A stretch of DNA of 64,000 bases from Burkholderiales bacterium (GCA_025359985.1 JANYDB010000064.1:29826-93825); one strand, 5' to 3'. Positions 44,814 to 54,583 are shown, counted from the stretch's first letter. The notes: generated by a model from the letters alone, not told the origin. Translations and numbers: made by a program.

Positions 44814-45713
44814 TCACCTTTCCGAATTGCGTTTTAAAAAATCTTTTACATCCGAATACTCAAGCCGCGATCTTAACTCCCGCTTTAATCGTGCATTGCC
44901 AACACGTCGCGATTCATTCATAAATGACAGCGTCGACGCAGAAATTTTTTTATCTGCATCTACTCTGCTGATACGCGGCGCGCGAGCCAGATTGAAGTGG
45001 TCGGCCACCACATCAAAATAATCCCCCATTTTAAGATCAGTATCATCAACCACGTTGTAAACACGATTAGGCAACCCTCGCGACGCCGCCATCCAGGCGG
45101 TTCGAGCCAAATCATCTGCATGAATATGATTGGTAAAAACATCATCAGCAACGAGCAACACAGGTGTGCGGTTTTTTAAACGCGCCATTGGCAAACGATC
45201 TTCAGCATAAATACCAGGCGCCCGTAAAATGGTTATGGATACGCCGCTACGTTTTCCCCAAGCGCGTAATTGAGTTTCCGCATCAACACGCCGTATGGCG
45301 CGGTCTGTTGCCGGACGAACACGACAAGTTTCATCAATGATGCGGCCGTTACAATTGCCGTAAACACCTGTAGTGCTTATATAGACAAGTCGCTGTGGTA
45401 GCATCCTGCGTTGATGACTGAGCGCCGCGATTAAATTGCGGGTGTAAATATCATGTAACCCATAATTTGGCGGCGGTGCAAAATGAAAAACGGTATCAGC
45501 CAGCCCGGCGACTTTGCGCAGCGAGTGACGGTCTGCCAAATCGCCCCAAATGGGTATGGCATCGCATTCGCGTGAAACAACTGCACGTTCAGTTTGACGC
45601 ACCAGGGTATAGGCTTGCAGGTGTAGGGAATAAATTTGGGGCGACACTAGCTTAATCAGGCGTTTGCCCACATCGCCGAACCCAACAATTAAAATTTTTT
45701 GCGCAGCATGCAT
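44814..45713 (-). CDS. NAD-dependent epimerase/dehydratase-like (atypical extended SDR)
   Basis: A 299-residue Rossmann protein related to the YeeZ/SDR-like group. It opens with ILIVGFGDVGKRLIKLV (G-x-x-G-x-x-x shape), followed by YISTTGVYGNCNGRIIDE. The SDR Tyr lies in TTGVYG, but the usual Y-x-x-x-K is not kept; TQLRAWGKRSG is at the Lys region. Thus dehydrogenase activity is uncertain. HADDLARTAWMAA and YNVVDDTDLKMGDYFD are typical of these sugar-epimerase relatives. The ATG at 45713 is taken; a longer frame to 45767 overlaps the divergent gene's promoter. It converges on fxsA. Confidence 0.8.
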   Translation of the reverse strand: MHAAQKILIVGFGDVGKRLIKLVSPQIYSLHLQAYTLVRQTERAVVSRECDAIPIWGDLADRHSLRKVAGLADTVFHFAPPPNYGLHDIYTRNLIAALSHQRRMLPQRLVYISTTGVYGNCNGRIIDETCRVRPATDRAIRRVDAETQLRAWGKRSGVSITILRAPGIYAEDRLPMARLKNRTPVLLVADDVFTNHIHADDLARTAWMAASRGLPNRVYNVVDDTDLKMGDYFDVVADHFNLARAPRISRVDADKKISASTLSFMNESRRVGNARLKRELRSRLEYSDVKDFLKRNSER

Positions 45714-45790
45714 TATGGCTGCGAGTATAAATGAGCAGCACCTGCAATTATCAACACCGATCAGCACAGACTAGAAAGTGGCAAGTCGAA

Positions 45791-46840
45791 ATGAGTACGA
45801 CTGAATTTCAGATTACCCTTAAACCATCCGGCAACACCTTCAAAGCAAGCCCTGACGAAACCATTCTGGAGGCCGCGTTGCGCCAGGGCATTGGGCTACC
45901 CTACGGCTGTCGTAATGGCGCCTGTGGCTCGTGCAAAGGTACGGTGGCGGCGGGCGAATTGGACTATGGAGTTTATCAGGAACGCACTTTGCTGCCAGAA
46001 GAAAAAGCTGCCGGCAAAGCGCTATTTTGCGTTGGCAAAGCCTGCTCCGATCTCACGCTGGACATCAAGGAAATTGGCGGAATTGGCGATATACAGATTC
46101 GCACGCTTCCGTGCCGTGTTGAAAAGGTCGAAAAAGTAGCGCCTGATGTGGCCGTACTCTCGCTTAAGCTGCCGGCCCAAGAACGCCTGCAATTTTTGGC
46201 AGGGCAATACATTGATATTTTACTGAAGGACGGCAAGCGTCGCAGTTACTCAATGGCCAATGCACCACACGATGATGCTTATGTGCAACTGCATGTGCGT
46301 GCCGTGCCCAAAGGGGTTTTTTCCCAATATGTATTCAATGAAATGCGCGATCGCGCTATTTTACGTTTTGAAGGCCCGCACGGCACATTTTTTCTGCGCG
46401 AAGATTCAGATAAGCCCATTATTTTCATGGCCGGCGGTACCGGTTTTGCGCCGATCAAAGCGGTGATTGAACATGCCTTTTTTTCGCATATTGATCGTGA
46501 GATGGTGCTTTACTGGGGTTGCCGGTCGTTGCAGGATCTATACATGGGCCAACTCGCCGCACAGTGGGCCAAAGAACATCCGCAGTTCACCTTTATTCCC
46601 GTGTTATCCGACCCAAAGACAGAGGATAATTGGCATGGTCGTACCGGCCTGGTACACCAAGCTATTTTAGATGATTTCGAAAACCTGGCGGGCTATCAAG
46701 TTTATGCTTGTGGCGCACCGATCATGATTGAATCCGGACAAAAAGCATTTGCTGAACGCGGCTTGCCGGAAGATGAATTTTTTGCAGACTCATTTACTTA
46801 TGCAGCTACGGTTATGCCTTCTGACGTGATCGCTCCATAG
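45791..46840 (+). CDS. 2Fe-2S/FAD/NAD(P)H oxidoreductase (ferredoxin reductase-type electron carrier)
   Basis: A 349-residue three-domain flavoprotein. The N-terminal plant-type 2Fe-2S domain has GCRNGACGSCKGTV and a fourth Cys in LFCVGKAC. The FAD domain carries RRSYSMANAPHD, and the NAD(P)H domain IFMAGGTGFAPIKAVIEH, with YACGAPIMIE near the end. Such proteins pass electrons from NAD(P)H to an oxygenase or reductase; similar ones are annotated as CDP-6-deoxy-glucoseen reductase or phenol hydroxylase reductase. No partner oxygenase is adjacent, so its acceptor is open. The start at 45791 begins the ferredoxin domain; an ATG 20 codons upstream is less likely. Confidence 0.9.
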   Translation: MSTTEFQITLKPSGNTFKASPDETILEAALRQGIGLPYGCRNGACGSCKGTVAAGELDYGVYQERTLLPEEKAAGKALFCVGKACSDLTLDIKEIGGIGDIQIRTLPCRVEKVEKVAPDVAVLSLKLPAQERLQFLAGQYIDILLKDGKRRSYSMANAPHDDAYVQLHVRAVPKGVFSQYVFNEMRDRAILRFEGPHGTFFLREDSDKPIIFMAGGTGFAPIKAVIEHAFFSHIDREMVLYWGCRSLQDLYMGQLAAQWAKEHPQFTFIPVLSDPKTEDNWHGRTGLVHQAILDDFENLAGYQVYACGAPIMIESGQKAFAERGLPEDEFFADSFTYAATVMPSDVIAP

Positions 46841-46856
46841 TTAAACCGTACCCGAG

Positions 46857-46901
46857 TTGAACTAAACCAAATTGAATCACCCCAAACTGAACTAACCCAA
46901 G
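46857..46901 (+). repeat. Three imperfect 15-bp tandem repeats before the peroxiredoxin gene
   Basis: TTGAACTAAACCAAA, TTGAATCACCCCAAA and CTGAACTAACCCAAG follow each other without gaps and end at the AAGGAG ribosome binding site of the gene at 46912. They may modulate translation or reflect slippage. Confidence 0.7.
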
Positions 46902-46911
46902 GAGCAATACC

Positions 46912-47412
46912 ATGATCAAAGTTGGCGATACCCTGCCTGATGGCGTGTTGAGTGAATTTATGGCTGTCGAGACCGAAGGCTGTTCGATCGGTCCGAATAA
47001 ATTCAAAGTCAGTGATTTAGTCAAAGGCAAAAAAATTGCCTGCTTCGGTTTGCCCGGCGCTTTTACGCCGACCTGCTCCGCCGCACATGTACCCGGCTAT
47101 CGCGATCACTTCGCCGATTTTAGAGCCAAAGGCGTTGATGAAATCTGGTGCGCATCGGTAAACGATGCATTCGTCATGGGCGCGTGGGCGAAAGACCAAA
47201 AAACCGAAGGCAAGGTACGCATGTTCGGTGACGGCTCTGCCATATGGGCGAAAGCGCTGGGTCTCGATGCCGATTTCTCGGCGTTCGGCATGGGTATCCG
47301 CATGCAGCGCTTTTCGATGGTGATAGATAAAGGTGTCGTCACTCACCTGAACATTGAAGCGCCCGGCAAGTTTGAAGTATCCAACGCTGAAACTATGCTG
47401 ACACAGGTTTAG
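46912..47412 (+). CDS. Peroxiredoxin, Prx5 type
   Basis: A 166-residue thiol peroxidase that reduces H2O2 or organic peroxides. The peroxidatic Cys is in FGLPGAFTPTCSAAHVPGY, the Prx5 signature P-G-A-F-T-P-x-C. The conserved Arg lies in MGIRMQRFSMVIDKG. Length and motifs match single-domain Prx5 proteins without a fused glutaredoxin. AAGGAG lies 8 bases before the ATG. It follows the ferredoxin-reductase-type gene by 71 bases containing three tandem repeats and precedes argC by 30 bases. Confidence 0.95.
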   Translation: MIKVGDTLPDGVLSEFMAVETEGCSIGPNKFKVSDLVKGKKIACFGLPGAFTPTCSAAHVPGYRDHFADFRAKGVDEIWCASVNDAFVMGAWAKDQKTEGKVRMFGDGSAIWAKALGLDADFSAFGMGIRMQRFSMVIDKGVVTHLNIEAPGKFEVSNAETMLTQV

Positions 47413-47442
47413 GCCAGTTTAATTTCCCGCTGGAAAAAAAGA

Positions 47443-48372
47443 ATGTCCATTCCTAAAATTTTTATCGATGGCGAGCATGGCACCACCGGTCTTCTCATCC
47501 GTGAATTATTACGGGAGCGAAGCGATGTTGAAGTCGTCAGTATCGCGCCTGCGCTACGCAAAGATTTGAGTGAACGCAAGCGACTGCTCAATGCGGTTGA
47601 TCTGGCCGTATTGTGTTTGCCTGACGACGCCGCCAAAGAATCGGTCGCGATGATCAGCAATGCAGCAGTGCGCGTCATTGATGCGAGCACGGCCCATCGC
47701 ATCGCACCGGACTGGACATTCGGCTTTCCAGAACTATCCCGGCAGCAGCCAGATTTGATTCGCGCCTCAAAGCACGTTGCCAATCCTGGCTGCTGGTCAA
47801 CCTGCTTCATCGCATTAGTGAGACCACTAATGGATGCTGGTTTGGTTCCGGCAGATTTCCCGTTTACAACATGGGGCGTTTCAGGCTACAGCGGCGGCGG
47901 GCGACAAATGGTTGAGGCATTTGAAAACGCGGATGGCGCAAATGCAACCACCCGATTCATGGCCTATGGTTTAAAGCTCACGCACAAACATTTGCCCGAA
48001 ATGCAGCATTACTCTGGCATCAAATATCCGCCCGTATTCACCCCATCAGTCGGCGCGTTTCGCCAAGGCATGCTGCTAGAAGTACCGCTAGCGTTATGGT
48101 CATTGCCGGTCAAGATCTCCGGCCAGCAATTACACGATGTCCTGCATGACCACTACGCGGATTGTGAGTACGTCAGCGTCAACCCCTACACGGCTGAGCC
48201 GCCCACCGACCTAAACCCGGAAGCAATAAACAATACAAACCGGCTTGAGCTGTTCGTGTTTGATAACCCCAAAAATCAGCAGGCCGTGCTGATTGCGCGG
48301 CTTGATAATTTGGGCAAAGGTGCTGGTCGCGCCGCGCTGCAAAATATGAGCCTGATGCTACATTTAGCCTGA
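47443..48372 (+). CDS. argC: N-acetyl-gamma-glutamyl-phosphate reductase, type 2
   Basis: A 309-residue enzyme of arginine biosynthesis that reduces N-acetylglutamyl-phosphate with NADPH. IFIDGEHGTTGLLIRELL is the cofactor loop, and NPGCWSTCFIALVRPL carries the catalytic Cys. KLTHKHLPEMQHYSG has the catalytic His region. The shorter length and the GEHGTTG motif mark the type 2 ArgC group rather than the E. coli type. No other arginine genes are nearby. A hairpin terminator follows the gene. Confidence 0.94.
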   Translation: MSIPKIFIDGEHGTTGLLIRELLRERSDVEVVSIAPALRKDLSERKRLLNAVDLAVLCLPDDAAKESVAMISNAAVRVIDASTAHRIAPDWTFGFPELSRQQPDLIRASKHVANPGCWSTCFIALVRPLMDAGLVPADFPFTTWGVSGYSGGGRQMVEAFENADGANATTRFMAYGLKLTHKHLPEMQHYSGIKYPPVFTPSVGAFRQGMLLEVPLALWSLPVKISGQQLHDVLHDHYADCEYVSVNPYTAEPPTDLNPEAINNTNRLELFVFDNPKNQQAVLIARLDNLGKGAGRAALQNMSLMLHLA

Positions 48373-48480
48373 CCTAGGCGGGCCGATCAGGTTCATCTAT
48401 TTTGAAAACACTAGCAACCGCAATGGCTTTCAGCCATTTATGCTTCGAGAGCCGCTCTGGTGATGGAGTTTATCTAAAAT

Positions 48481-48504
48481 AAAAGGGGCCTTGCGGCCCC
48501 TTTT
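48481..48504. terminator. Bidirectional terminator between argC and the TonB receptor gene
   Basis: AAAAGGGGCC-TTGC-GGCCCCTTTT is a perfect 10-bp stem with a 4-base loop and A/T flanks. It serves both convergent genes. Confidence 0.93.
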
Positions 48505-48525
48505 ATTTCATTACAGGATGGCTTG

Positions 48526-51282
48526 TTACTTGAATGCGTAGCTAATCTTGCCATAGTAAGTGCGGCCCAATGCATCGCCGTAGCGTGGATCGTAACCCAC
48601 TTGGAATGACTGCCCTTGACGCGAGCTAGGTGGATCACGGTCAAATAAATTGCGTACGCCCAATACCAATGTCAGCCCTTTGAGCCCGGTCCAGATACCT
48701 TGTGCATCATAGGTTTCCACGTTGCCCACACGACGCAGCGGTTTGGTAGGGTCGGCGTCTTTAGTGTCATCACGATAGCCGAGAACGAAGTTCTGCGAAA
48801 CCGAAGCGGACCATGCGCCATAGTTCCAGTTAGCGGACAACACATGGCGCCAACGCGAAATCGCCCCGTTATCAGAGGTGAAGTTGCCCGCGTTGTTAAT
48901 AAATGAGCCGGCGACTTCGTTCTGGTATTCATAACGGCTAATGTATGTGCCATCAATGGCAAATTTCAGCTTGCCAAACGCGGTGTTGTGCGTACTTGAG
49001 CCTGCAATATCAAGGCCGGCCTGACGATAAATACCCAGATTCTCAACAAATTGCAGCACTGTCGAAATAGCGCACGGCACATTCGCAGGCGTTGGAGCGC
49101 CGACTACATCATTAGTGCATGCACCACCTGCATTGCGCCCGAATCGGGCGAATTTGGTGCTCGCATATTTAGCGTAATTATCATAAAGCGTGTTATCGCC
49201 CAACGTTCCGATGGAATTTTTACGCTCAATCCAAAAATAATCCACGCTAAGTGAAAGCCCAGCTTGCGGCTCGAACACAAAACCAATTGTGCCTTGGCGT
49301 GATTTCTCCGGCTTCAGATTCGGATTGCCGCCGACTTGATTGATGGTTTGTGCATCGCACTCTGTATCTTGCACAAAATTATTGGCAGGCAGGAAACAGC
49401 GCAGTGGATCACTGTGCGCATCTGCCGTATTGCTGTTATAGCGGGCAACATACAAATCTGGCAGCGAAGGTGCGCGGAATCCAGTATTGACCGAGCCCCG
49501 AACCAGCAGCGCTTTCATCGGCGTCCAGCGAAACGCCAACTTAGGATTGGTCGAATTACCAAAATCACTATAACGATCGCCGCGCAGTGCAAAGCTAGCT
49601 TCCAAATCTTTGGCGAGCGGGATATTAAATTCAGCGAATAACGCCGTGACGTTACGATCCTTGTTTGCGCCTGGATAATTACCACCGCCGCCCAGCACAT
49701 CGCCAGAAGACAAGACGGATGCGGGACGGTCATTGAATTTTTCCTTGCGCGCTTCTGCGCCCAGCGCGACGGCCAACATGCCGGCCGGCAGCTTCATCAA
49801 TTCAGACGTAGCTTTTAGATCAAACGAATCAACTGTGCCTTTTGAATTGCGCACTTCGCCTAGAATCTTTGCCCCATTAAGCGCTGCTTGGCCCGCTGCG
49901 TCCTGACCATTTAAGGTGAATACATTGATCGCGCCGGTCAACAACGCGGTGCGTAATCTGGCTTCCGATAAATAACCATCGGTGTAGCTGTCAGTAACCT
50001 TACTTTCAGCGTGATTGAACGCACTGTCGTAATCCCATGAACCCAGGTTGCCCTTGATGCCCACCACGATGCGCGATTGTTCCGATACTGCTTCGTCAGT
50101 ACGACGGCCGGCGTCTTTACCGCGCCAGGCGATGGCCAGATCACCTACTGGCGTAGCGAGAGAACCATCGGGACGGCGAAATGGGCCGGGATACCATTTA
50201 CTGGATGCCGGAAAAATAATTGGCCGATCACCCGCCGCACTAAAATCGTTAATCGGTGTTTCTGAAGAAGCGTAAGTTGCTTTGTTTTTGGTATAGGTAT
50301 ATTCACCAAACAACTGAGTATCAGCATTAAGTTGAAAAGTTACGCGTGCGACTGCACCTTGACGCTCAATGGGCGGATAAATCTCAAGGGCGGCAGTGTA
50401 GTCATAGCGGCAGTTGCGATTCGACTGTGCCACAATAAAATATGAACCTTTAGCCGGTAAGCACCCGGTTGCTGCTGTCGGATTGCCACGCCCGCTACCA
50501 GCGCGAATATTGGCGGGATATGCGTTGCCACTAGTCTTGACCTGATCAAGATCGGCGCGCAAGCCCGTATTGGCAAATGATCGCTGGCTCGCGGCGACCG
50601 CATCGGACTTTTCTTTATCTACCGAGACCAGGAAGTTAAAATGATCCTTACTTAAATCGCCATAACCGCCAGTAATTGAATACTTTTCATTATTACCCGC
50701 GCCACGGTCGGTATTGGTTTTAAAATAAGAACCTTCAATACCAGCATAGTCTTTACGCAGAATGAAGTTAATCACGCCGCCAATCGCATCAGTGCCATAT
50801 ACAGCCGACGCACCATCTTTCAAAATTTCGACTCGCTCAATGGCTGCTAACGGAATTGAATTTACATCAACCGCAGCACCCTGAAACGCATAATTGGCGA
50901 GGCGGCGACCGTTAAGCAACACCAATGTGTTGTTCGGGCCCAAGCCGCGCAAGGATGCGCCCGCAAAACCTGGCGTAAGGCCATCACCAACACCGTTGGA
51001 AACATTGACCGTCGCACCACTATTGAGCTGCAGTTTATCGAGCAGATCGGCGGCATTACTGGCACCTGTTCTTTCAATATCCTCGCGCTTATACACGGTA
51101 ATCGGCAGTGCGGTTTCGCCTTCAATACGCTTGATATTCGAGCCCGTAACTTCAATTTTATCGACGCGCTGAGGAGCAGGTGTCGAGGTTTGAGCCGCAG
51201 CAGATACTACCCATCCTGCCGTTGTCGTCAGTACGAGCGTTTGTAAAACCGCATCCAAAAGTTGCTTCATGTTCAGCTTCAT
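48526..51282 (-). CDS. TonB-dependent outer-membrane receptor (second)
   Basis: A 918-residue receptor of a different type from the one near 13 kb. The signal peptide covers about residues 1-30. A TonB-box-like RVDKIEVTGSNIKR follows, then the plug domain (SLRGLGPNNTLVLLNGRRLA, VEILKDGASAVYGTDAIGGV) and a large barrel with LLVRGSVNTGFRAPSLPDLY and NPNLKPEKS. The protein ends in SYAFK, so the usual terminal aromatic is one residue from the end. Two cysteine pairs lie in the barrel loops. TAGGAG about 9 bases before the ATG at 51282 supports the start. The substrate is unknown; the plug type is common among receptors for peptides, glycans and siderophores. It lacks the palindromic operator. Confidence 0.94.
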   Translation of the reverse strand: MKLNMKQLLDAVLQTLVLTTTAGWVVSAAAQTSTPAPQRVDKIEVTGSNIKRIEGETALPITVYKREDIERTGASNAADLLDKLQLNSGATVNVSNGVGDGLTPGFAGASLRGLGPNNTLVLLNGRRLANYAFQGAAVDVNSIPLAAIERVEILKDGASAVYGTDAIGGVINFILRKDYAGIEGSYFKTNTDRGAGNNEKYSITGGYGDLSKDHFNFLVSVDKEKSDAVAASQRSFANTGLRADLDQVKTSGNAYPANIRAGSGRGNPTAATGCLPAKGSYFIVAQSNRNCRYDYTAALEIYPPIERQGAVARVTFQLNADTQLFGEYTYTKNKATYASSETPINDFSAAGDRPIIFPASSKWYPGPFRRPDGSLATPVGDLAIAWRGKDAGRRTDEAVSEQSRIVVGIKGNLGSWDYDSAFNHAESKVTDSYTDGYLSEARLRTALLTGAINVFTLNGQDAAGQAALNGAKILGEVRNSKGTVDSFDLKATSELMKLPAGMLAVALGAEARKEKFNDRPASVLSSGDVLGGGGNYPGANKDRNVTALFAEFNIPLAKDLEASFALRGDRYSDFGNSTNPKLAFRWTPMKALLVRGSVNTGFRAPSLPDLYVARYNSNTADAHSDPLRCFLPANNFVQDTECDAQTINQVGGNPNLKPEKSRQGTIGFVFEPQAGLSLSVDYFWIERKNSIGTLGDNTLYDNYAKYASTKFARFGRNAGGACTNDVVGAPTPANVPCAISTVLQFVENLGIYRQAGLDIAGSSTHNTAFGKLKFAIDGTYISRYEYQNEVAGSFINNAGNFTSDNGAISRWRHVLSANWNYGAWSASVSQNFVLGYRDDTKDADPTKPLRRVGNVETYDAQGIWTGLKGLTLVLGVRNLFDRDPPSSRQGQSFQVGYDPRYGDALGRTYYGKISYAFK

Positions 51283-51787
51283 ATCAGTGAACTCCTATTG
51301 TGAATGTTGAAATAGTGGCGGACTAACAGTTAAAGAGCGACAGTAACTCACCAAATCAGATTTTCAGCACAACATCCCATGCGCGTTTGTGCAATTTAAA
51401 GATGATTATTAGAAAATGAAAAAAATGACAAACTACAAAAATATTTTACATTTCATCACATTAGGGAAACAGAGTAAGCGCAAACAATGAGTACGCATCG
51501 AGAATCTTCGATTTCCAACTATTGTGTCGTAAAAATGCAACAGTAAAAAATTAGTCGGCACAAAATGGCTTCGTCGCCACGACCTAGGCGAAATGGTCAT
51601 TGGCAATCAACCGCTAGCGGACGTTTCAATGAGCCATTGTTGGAGCGAAACTATGTTTCGTCTAAACGCCGCAACTTGAATTGTCGTTTGGTATCGGATA
51701 GCTTCAAAAAATCGGAGCCTTGGCAATGCAGAGAACATTCAGCGCTCAAACATCGCGGGATTTTAGCGTCATTGGAAAATCCCGTTG
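51283..51787. other. Intergenic region upstream of the second TonB receptor
   Basis: 505 bases. The left part, next to the receptor, is AT-rich and should hold its promoter (TTGTCA with weak -10 candidates on the minus strand); I cannot fix it. The right part holds the downstream end of the GNAT transcript. A plus-strand frame at 51565-51837 has no recognisable family, no ribosome binding site, and overlaps the acetyltransferase gene, so I do not call it. Confidence 0.45.
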
Positions 51788-52285
51788 CTAACATTGGGAT
51801 GCATTTACGTTTGTATTTTCGTATGCATTTATGGTGAATTTTTCCATCCATTTGGACGGCGCACCGAGGGCCGTAAAGCCGGATTTTTCGTAGAGCCCAT
51901 GGGCGTCGCTGGTCAACAGCATCCATCGCCGCAAGCCCTGCAGGTCAGGATGATTAGTAACGCACTCCATCAACCAACGCGACAATCCCTGCCCGCGATG
52001 GGCTTCCAACACGAATACATCACCCAGATAGGCAATCGTTGCATAGTCGGTAATAACGCGGGCAAAACCGATTTGCACTTCATTGCTGAATAACGCAAAG
52101 CATAAGGAATACTCAATCGCACGAGCCACAGTCAGACGCGGAATATTTTTTGCCCACGTGGATTCATTTGATAAAAACCCGTGTACCAAATCGAGCGAAA
52201 TTTTTTCGCGATCCGTGGTGACGAGATAGTCGCCCTTCTGCCAACTCAAGGGCAGCGACAGATTTATTGATGACGCTTGCAGCAT
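51788..52285 (-). CDS. GNAT-family N-acetyltransferase
   Basis: A 165-residue acetyltransferase using acetyl-CoA. The fold landmarks are YLGDVFVLEAHRGQGLSRWL, with the acetyl-CoA pyrophosphate loop R-G-Q-G-L, and LLTSDAHGLYEKSGF near the end, with the conserved Tyr of motif B. The substrate cannot be told. The ATG at 52285 gives the family length; an in-frame start four codons upstream is possible. It lies 25 bases after hemY and in the same direction, so it may be a tail gene of the hem operon. Confidence 0.87.
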   Translation of the reverse strand: MLQASSINLSLPLSWQKGDYLVTTDREKISLDLVHGFLSNESTWAKNIPRLTVARAIEYSLCFALFSNEVQIGFARVITDYATIAYLGDVFVLEAHRGQGLSRWLMECVTNHPDLQGLRRWMLLTSDAHGLYEKSGFTALGAPSKWMEKFTINAYENTNVNASQC

Positions 52286-52310
52286 AATAGCCAGCACTAA
52301 TCGCTATGCG

Positions 52311-53516
52311 CTATTTTGCCAACTCAGCGCTGCGGCGAATATGCCGAATCGCATCATCGCGCTTGCCGATTTTCTCCATCAGGGCAGCCAAAGTCATATG
52401 TGCATCCAGGGTGGGCTCCAACGCTACACTTGCCTCCAGATAACTCTGTGATTTGCCCCACAATGCTTGGCGCATGCAGAGTTTGCCCAAAGTGGCAAGC
52501 AGCACCGGATCACGGGCGTGAAGCTTGAGCCATTTTTCAGCGCGTTCAATTTGCGCCAGCGTGGAGTCGCCTTTGCAATCGGCGTAAGCCGCTACCAACA
52601 TGCTATCCCAGCCATCCGGGCCGCGCGCATCCACGGTCTCGTCAATAACTTGCTTGGCCTCTTCACCACAACCCAGCGCAATCAGGCGCTGTGCAACCGT
52701 TACCGAGATCGCCACATCGTAGCGGGATTCACGCCTGAGCGATTTCCAAGCGCCCATCAACAATTCAAAATTGGCGGGCTTGGATTTAATTAAATTTAAT
52801 TCTGCATTCAAACGAATTTGCTGTGCCGCATGGGCAGGCATTAAACCAGAACGCATCAACGGCCCCAGGCTGGCGAGCACATCATCCCAGGCTTTTTCGG
52901 CCACCTCGGCCTCCACCTTCATCTTCAGCACGCCGGGATTTTGCGGCGCGGAAACCGCAAGGTCTTTAAGCAGAATCAGCGCGTCTTTGGCCCTGCCTTC
53001 AGCGAGCAGCATGTAAGCCTTGGAAGCATCGCGCATTTCGGCTGATTTAGCGCCACGAATACGGTCAAGGTACGGTACCGCTGCGTTCGAATTTCCGCCT
53101 TCGTGTGCAGCCCAAGCGGCTACAGCTGCCGCTAAATCACGTGTGCCTTCATGCACGGTTTCGGCAGACATTGCGATGCGCGCATGGCGTTCAGCTTCAT
53201 TAAACTCGCCCGCAAACAAAGCGCGCACGCTGTCATAAAGCGCATCACGGGATTTATTGCGCAGTCGTTCATTTTTCATCGCTTTCAGTGCGCGCGGCAA
53301 TCGATAAGCAGAGCCAGTCAGTCGCAATAATGCGTACGCCACACCAAACAAGAGAAGCGCGGCGAGCACAAACAGCATGAATGAAAGCTCAATGCGCCAT
53401 GGAGACACCACGAACACCACATAGCCCAGCCCATAGCGTCCTGCCAGCGCAATCGCCACCGCAGCCGTCGCCAGGCCCAGCACCCACAATGACCAGCGAA
53501 TGGGTTTGGAAGTCAT
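52311..53516 (-). CDS. hemY: HemY family protein (haem-operon TPR membrane protein)
   Basis: A 401-residue protein with two N-terminal membrane segments (about residues 8-27 and 43-65). RYGLGYVVFVVSPWRIELSF is typical of HemY_N. A long helical TPR-type region follows, with AGEFNEAERHARIAM and RDDAIRHIRRS. In proteobacteria this HemY lies in the hemCDXY operon; it is not the Bacillus protoporphyrinogen oxidase of the same name. Its role is poorly known. Its start overlaps the hemX stop in ATGA. Confidence 0.93.
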   Translation of the reverse strand: MTSKPIRWSLWVLGLATAAVAIALAGRYGLGYVVFVVSPWRIELSFMLFVLAALLLFGVAYALLRLTGSAYRLPRALKAMKNERLRNKSRDALYDSVRALFAGEFNEAERHARIAMSAETVHEGTRDLAAAVAAWAAHEGGNSNAAVPYLDRIRGAKSAEMRDASKAYMLLAEGRAKDALILLKDLAVSAPQNPGVLKMKVEAEVAEKAWDDVLASLGPLMRSGLMPAHAAQQIRLNAELNLIKSKPANFELLMGAWKSLRRESRYDVAISVTVAQRLIALGCGEEAKQVIDETVDARGPDGWDSMLVAAYADCKGDSTLAQIERAEKWLKLHARDPVLLATLGKLCMRQALWGKSQSYLEASVALEPTLDAHMTLAALMEKIGKRDDAIRHIRRSAELAK

Positions 53517-54583
53517 CGTGCGGGCCTCTCACGGGCTGCACGAGCTGCGCGAATGGCATTCAGGCTCACGGTAATGTCGGGGGCCGCAATCGATACCGGA
53601 TTATCCGCAAACTGCTTGAGCAAATTCTGCGCATTGGAAATCACTTTGGCGCGGGTGTCAAAATATTTGCCGAGCATGTCGCGAGCTATTTTCAAATCTT
53701 CCTTGTAATTGGTTTCATCGCGCGCGATCAGGGCGGTACGGGCAGAGAGAAGTCGCAGCTTCAAATTTTCTCTCACAAAATAACTTTGCTGTGGCGACAG
53801 CAGCGCTATTTCCGGGCTTTCAATTTTGCGGATGCGTACCAGCTGGGTCAGCTCATGCCATAAATCCTTGCCCACGCGCACTGCCATATTGTCATTCGCG
53901 TCACTCGGGCGGTCCTCGCGCTCGACCGGCGCCTGCACGTCCGGGATGATTAGCGGCAGTGTGCCGGTGAGCGCCATCAGGTTATCGATCCTCACGCTAA
54001 TACCTTGCGTGTCGACCAGCGGCAGTGCTTTCAAGCGCTCCATATCCTGCGTGATCGCCCGACGCAATTGAACAACCTGCAATTTATCGGCTCGCGCCAA
54101 ACGTTGATCGGCCGCCTGCAGCGCAATCAACGCCGCTCGTACATTGCCCGCCAGCGTCAATTCACGGCTGGCAATGTTTAATGTCTGTTCGACTTCAGCC
54201 AGCAGCCAATCATCCGGCGCACGCGCCAGCTCACGGTACATTTCTTCCAATGCGACGCGCTGCCCCTGAAACTCGGCCAGCTTGCCCTCAAGTTGCGCTA
54301 CACGGCTTTGTGCATCGCGCAAGTCCTTGACGGTTTGCTCGGCGCGCATCGCAACTTCCTTTTGCGCATTGCTTGCTTCGCCTAATTTTGTACCCACCAT
54401 TTGCTGCAATTTTTTGGCGCTGTCGTGCCCCTCCCAAATCGCCGCGATGGCGACAATCAGCGCCAGTGATGCGAGCGCAATAGCCAAAATCGCCGGCACG
54501 CTCAGACCAACTGACGCCTTAGCTAAAGTGGGTGAGTCAGCTGAATCGGGTGAATCAGAAAACGCGCTAGGGTCGGAATTCAT
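53513..54583 (-). CDS. hemX: HemX family protein
   Basis: A 356-residue inner-membrane protein. A Ser/Asp-rich N-terminus precedes one membrane segment (about residues 28-48, VPAILAIALASLALIVAIAA), then a coiled coil (about 60-115) and a helical C-terminal domain (LLAEVEQTLNIASRELTLAG). Annotation as uroporphyrin-III methyltransferase is common but unsupported: there is no SAM-binding motif here. It is found between hemD and hemY in many proteobacteria, as here. The stop overlaps hemY by 4 bases, while the gap to hemD is 112 bases. Confidence 0.92.
   Translation of the reverse strand: MNSDPSAFSDSPDSADSPTLAKASVGLSVPAILAIALASLALIVAIAAIWEGHDSAKKLQQMVGTKLGEASNAQKEVAMRAEQTVKDLRDAQSRVAQLEGKLAEFQGQRVALEEMYRELARAPDDWLLAEVEQTLNIASRELTLAGNVRAALIALQAADQRLARADKLQVVQLRRAITQDMERLKALPLVDTQGISVRIDNLMALTGTLPLIIPDVQAPVEREDRPSDANDNMAVRVGKDLWHELTQLVRIRKIESPEIALLSPQQSYFVRENLKLRLLSARTALIARDETNYKEDLKIARDMLGKYFDTRAKVISNAQNLLKQFADNPVSIAAPDITVSLNAIRAARAARERPAR

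Noticed and set aside
51565..51837. 90-codon plus-strand frame upstream of the second TonB receptor
   Set aside because: It overlaps the acetyltransferase gene, lacks a ribosome binding site and has low-complexity, basic composition.
53513..54583. Uroporphyrin-III C-methyltransferase activity for HemX
   Set aside because: The protein has no SAM-binding fold; the enzymatic name is a carried-over annotation.
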